A DNA stretch of 7,380 nt from Lachnospiraceae bacterium (GTDB lineage: Bacteria; Bacillota_A; Clostridia; Lachnospirales; Lachnospiraceae). The translations under genes and the position numbers were made by a program. The DNA lies in assembly GCA_017652545.1 (NCBI GenBank), contig JAGCAV010000008.1:1-7380 (forward strand). The letters run 5' to 3'. Positions 6,695-7,380 of this stretch are shown piece by piece. Under the pieces are notes generated by a model. The model searched no databases. It worked only from the letters and a program-made list of their open reading frames with translations, and was not told where the DNA came from. Every line of letters starts with the position of its first letter. Positions within the stretch are counted from its first letter, which is position 1.

Positions 6695-6862
6695 GGCAGG
6701 AATCATCAATATATCTTTGGAGTGATGTTTGAATTGTGCGGGAATTGATGTCCTTACGATCAGATAAAAGGACTGTTTTGCAGAGTCTGACCAGGAAGTG
6801 AAAAGATAGTCCTGTTGGAATATATATTAACATAGTAAAGCGTGAAAGTCACGCACAAATAA

Positions 6863-6889
6863 CAGGGGCTGCCGGTAACGGCAGCCCTG
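6863..6889 (-). terminator. Intrinsic terminator after the Ig-like protein gene
   Basis: A GC-rich stem with a four-base loop: GGGCTGCCG against CGGCAGCCC is perfect (9 pairs), extended by CA/TG with one bulged G. On the minus strand it starts 32 bases after the stop at 6921 and is followed by TGTTATTTGTG, a moderately T-rich run. Polarity fits the minus-strand gene, though the T-tract is imperfect. Confidence 0.7.
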
Positions 6890-6920
6890 CTTCTGTATGT
6901 AAGAGAGGATGACCCTAAGA

Positions 6921-7380
6921 TCAGTCTGTCACTTTCAATTTGATCTTGATTTGTTTTTTTCCGGCCTTTACGGTGATGATGGCAGTCCCTTTTCCGGCAG
7001 CTGTGATCGTTCCTTTCCTGACCGTGGCAATTTTCCTGCTGGAAGTCGCATAGGAGAGCTTATCCAGCGTCGTGATCGGGATCAGCTGCGCTTCGATCTT
7101 TGCCTTGTGTTTCTTCTTCAGGGTAATCGATTTTGGCACACCGGTGACGATTTTCTTTGTGGCGACCTTCTGCGGCTGAACCCTGATTTTGAACGAATAT
7201 GCGGCTCCCGCGGCTGTGGTCACTTTGATGAGGGCGGTTCCTTTTTTCTTCCCGGTGATCTTTCCCTTTTTGGTGACGGAAGCGATCCCGGGTTTGGAGG
7301 ATTTCCAGGAGACAACATAGTCCCCCGACTGCAGACCGGTCACTTTGATCTTTTTGGTGGATTGTCCGACCTTTAAGGGA
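6921..7380 (-). CDS. C-terminal part of a surface protein with bacterial Ig-like (BIG_2-type) repeats, cut by window edge
   Basis: 152 residues before the stop TGA at 6923-6921; the frame stays open to the right edge, so the real start lies outside. A GTG at 7343 is inside the first repeat and is not the start. Two related units are visible: YVVSWKSSKPGIASVTKKGK (21-40) with ITGKKKGTALIKV (41-53), and LSYATSSRKIATVRKG (108-123) with TITAAGKGTAIITVKAG (124-140). The pattern W/Y-x-SS-x-x-x-IA-x-V-x-(K)KG-x-I-x-x-x-x-KGTA-x-I-x-V is typical of BIG_2 Ig-like domains. Such domains serve as stalks or adhesive modules in clostridial cell-surface and secreted proteins. The protein is strongly basic, very rich in Lys. 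No sorting signal, cell-wall binding repeat or membrane helix follows the last repeat, so any anchor or catalytic domain must be N-terminal, outside the window. Confidence 0.85.
   Translation of the reverse strand, partial: PLKVGQSTKKIKVTGLQSGDYVVSWKSSKPGIASVTKKGKITGKKKGTALIKVTTAAGAAYSFKIRVQPQKVATKKIVTGVPKSITLKKKHKAKIEAQLIPITTLDKLSYATSSRKIATVRKGTITAAGKGTAIITVKAGKKQIKIKLKVTD

Larger units (their letters stand above)
6619..6920. other. 302-base intergenic region between two minus-strand genes
   Basis: Contains, from right to left, the terminator hairpin of the Ig-like protein gene (6863-6889), a small perfect dyad GCGTGA-AAG-TCACGC (6840-6854), an AT-rich stretch (6820-6835), and the promoter/operator candidate and ribosome binding site of the KamA-family gene. 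I find no supported small gene here; open frames crossing it on either strand lack ribosome binding sites and recognisable protein character. Confidence 0.6.

Noticed and set aside
6507..6833. A 108-codon minus-strand open frame spanning the start of the KamA-family gene.
   Set aside because: It overlaps the true N-terminus in a different frame and shows no domain; the GGGAGG site belongs to ATG 6618.
6840..6854. Perfect dyad GCGTGA-AAG-TCACGC as a second terminator or operator.
   Set aside because: The stem has only six pairs and there is no T-run; it overlaps only a weak promoter-like stretch, so a specific role is not supported.

Overview
The window looks like part of a chromosome from a moderately GC-rich, anaerobic Gram-positive of the class Clostridia, most likely a gut Lachnospiraceae-type organism. 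This rests on strong AGGAGG-type ribosome binding sites, a secreted heme-free flavin reductase of the fumarate reductase type, a clostridial-style KamA-family radical SAM enzyme, and a lysine-rich surface protein with bacterial Ig-like repeats. The taxon is inferred; no rRNA or other marker gene is present. There is no tRNA, rRNA, CRISPR array, transposase or phage gene in the window.

Layout. Positions 1-3401 hold three genes on the minus strand, read from right to left. First is a LysR-type regulator (3401-2490). Next is a two-helix membrane protein with a C-terminus resembling GrpE (2460-1498). Last is an atypical Hsp70/actin-fold ATPase (1445 to beyond position 1). Gaps of 29 and 52 bases with no terminator suggest they can be transcribed together. 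Positions 3402-3677 are a divergent promoter region with a T-N11-A dyad suited to the LysR protein. Positions 3678-5426, plus strand, encode a 582-residue secreted FMN/FAD reductase with all the fumarate reductase catalytic positions. A strong hairpin (5441-5490) separates it from a convergent minus-strand gene (6618-5500) for a KamA-family radical SAM protein that lacks the lysine-binding aspartates. The 302-base gap 6619-6920 holds the probable promoter and operator of that gene and the terminator of the next one. Positions 6921 to beyond 7380, minus strand, are the C-terminal end of an Ig-like repeat protein.

How they work together. The clearest regulatory unit is the divergent pair: the LysR protein probably controls the secreted reductase in response to an unsaturated carboxylate such as fumarate, giving an extracellular electron sink. 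The membrane GrpE-like protein and the Hsp70-like ATPase probably form a non-canonical, membrane-tethered chaperone or ATPase pair. This pair is the least understood part of the window. The radical SAM gene and the surface protein appear to be independent units.
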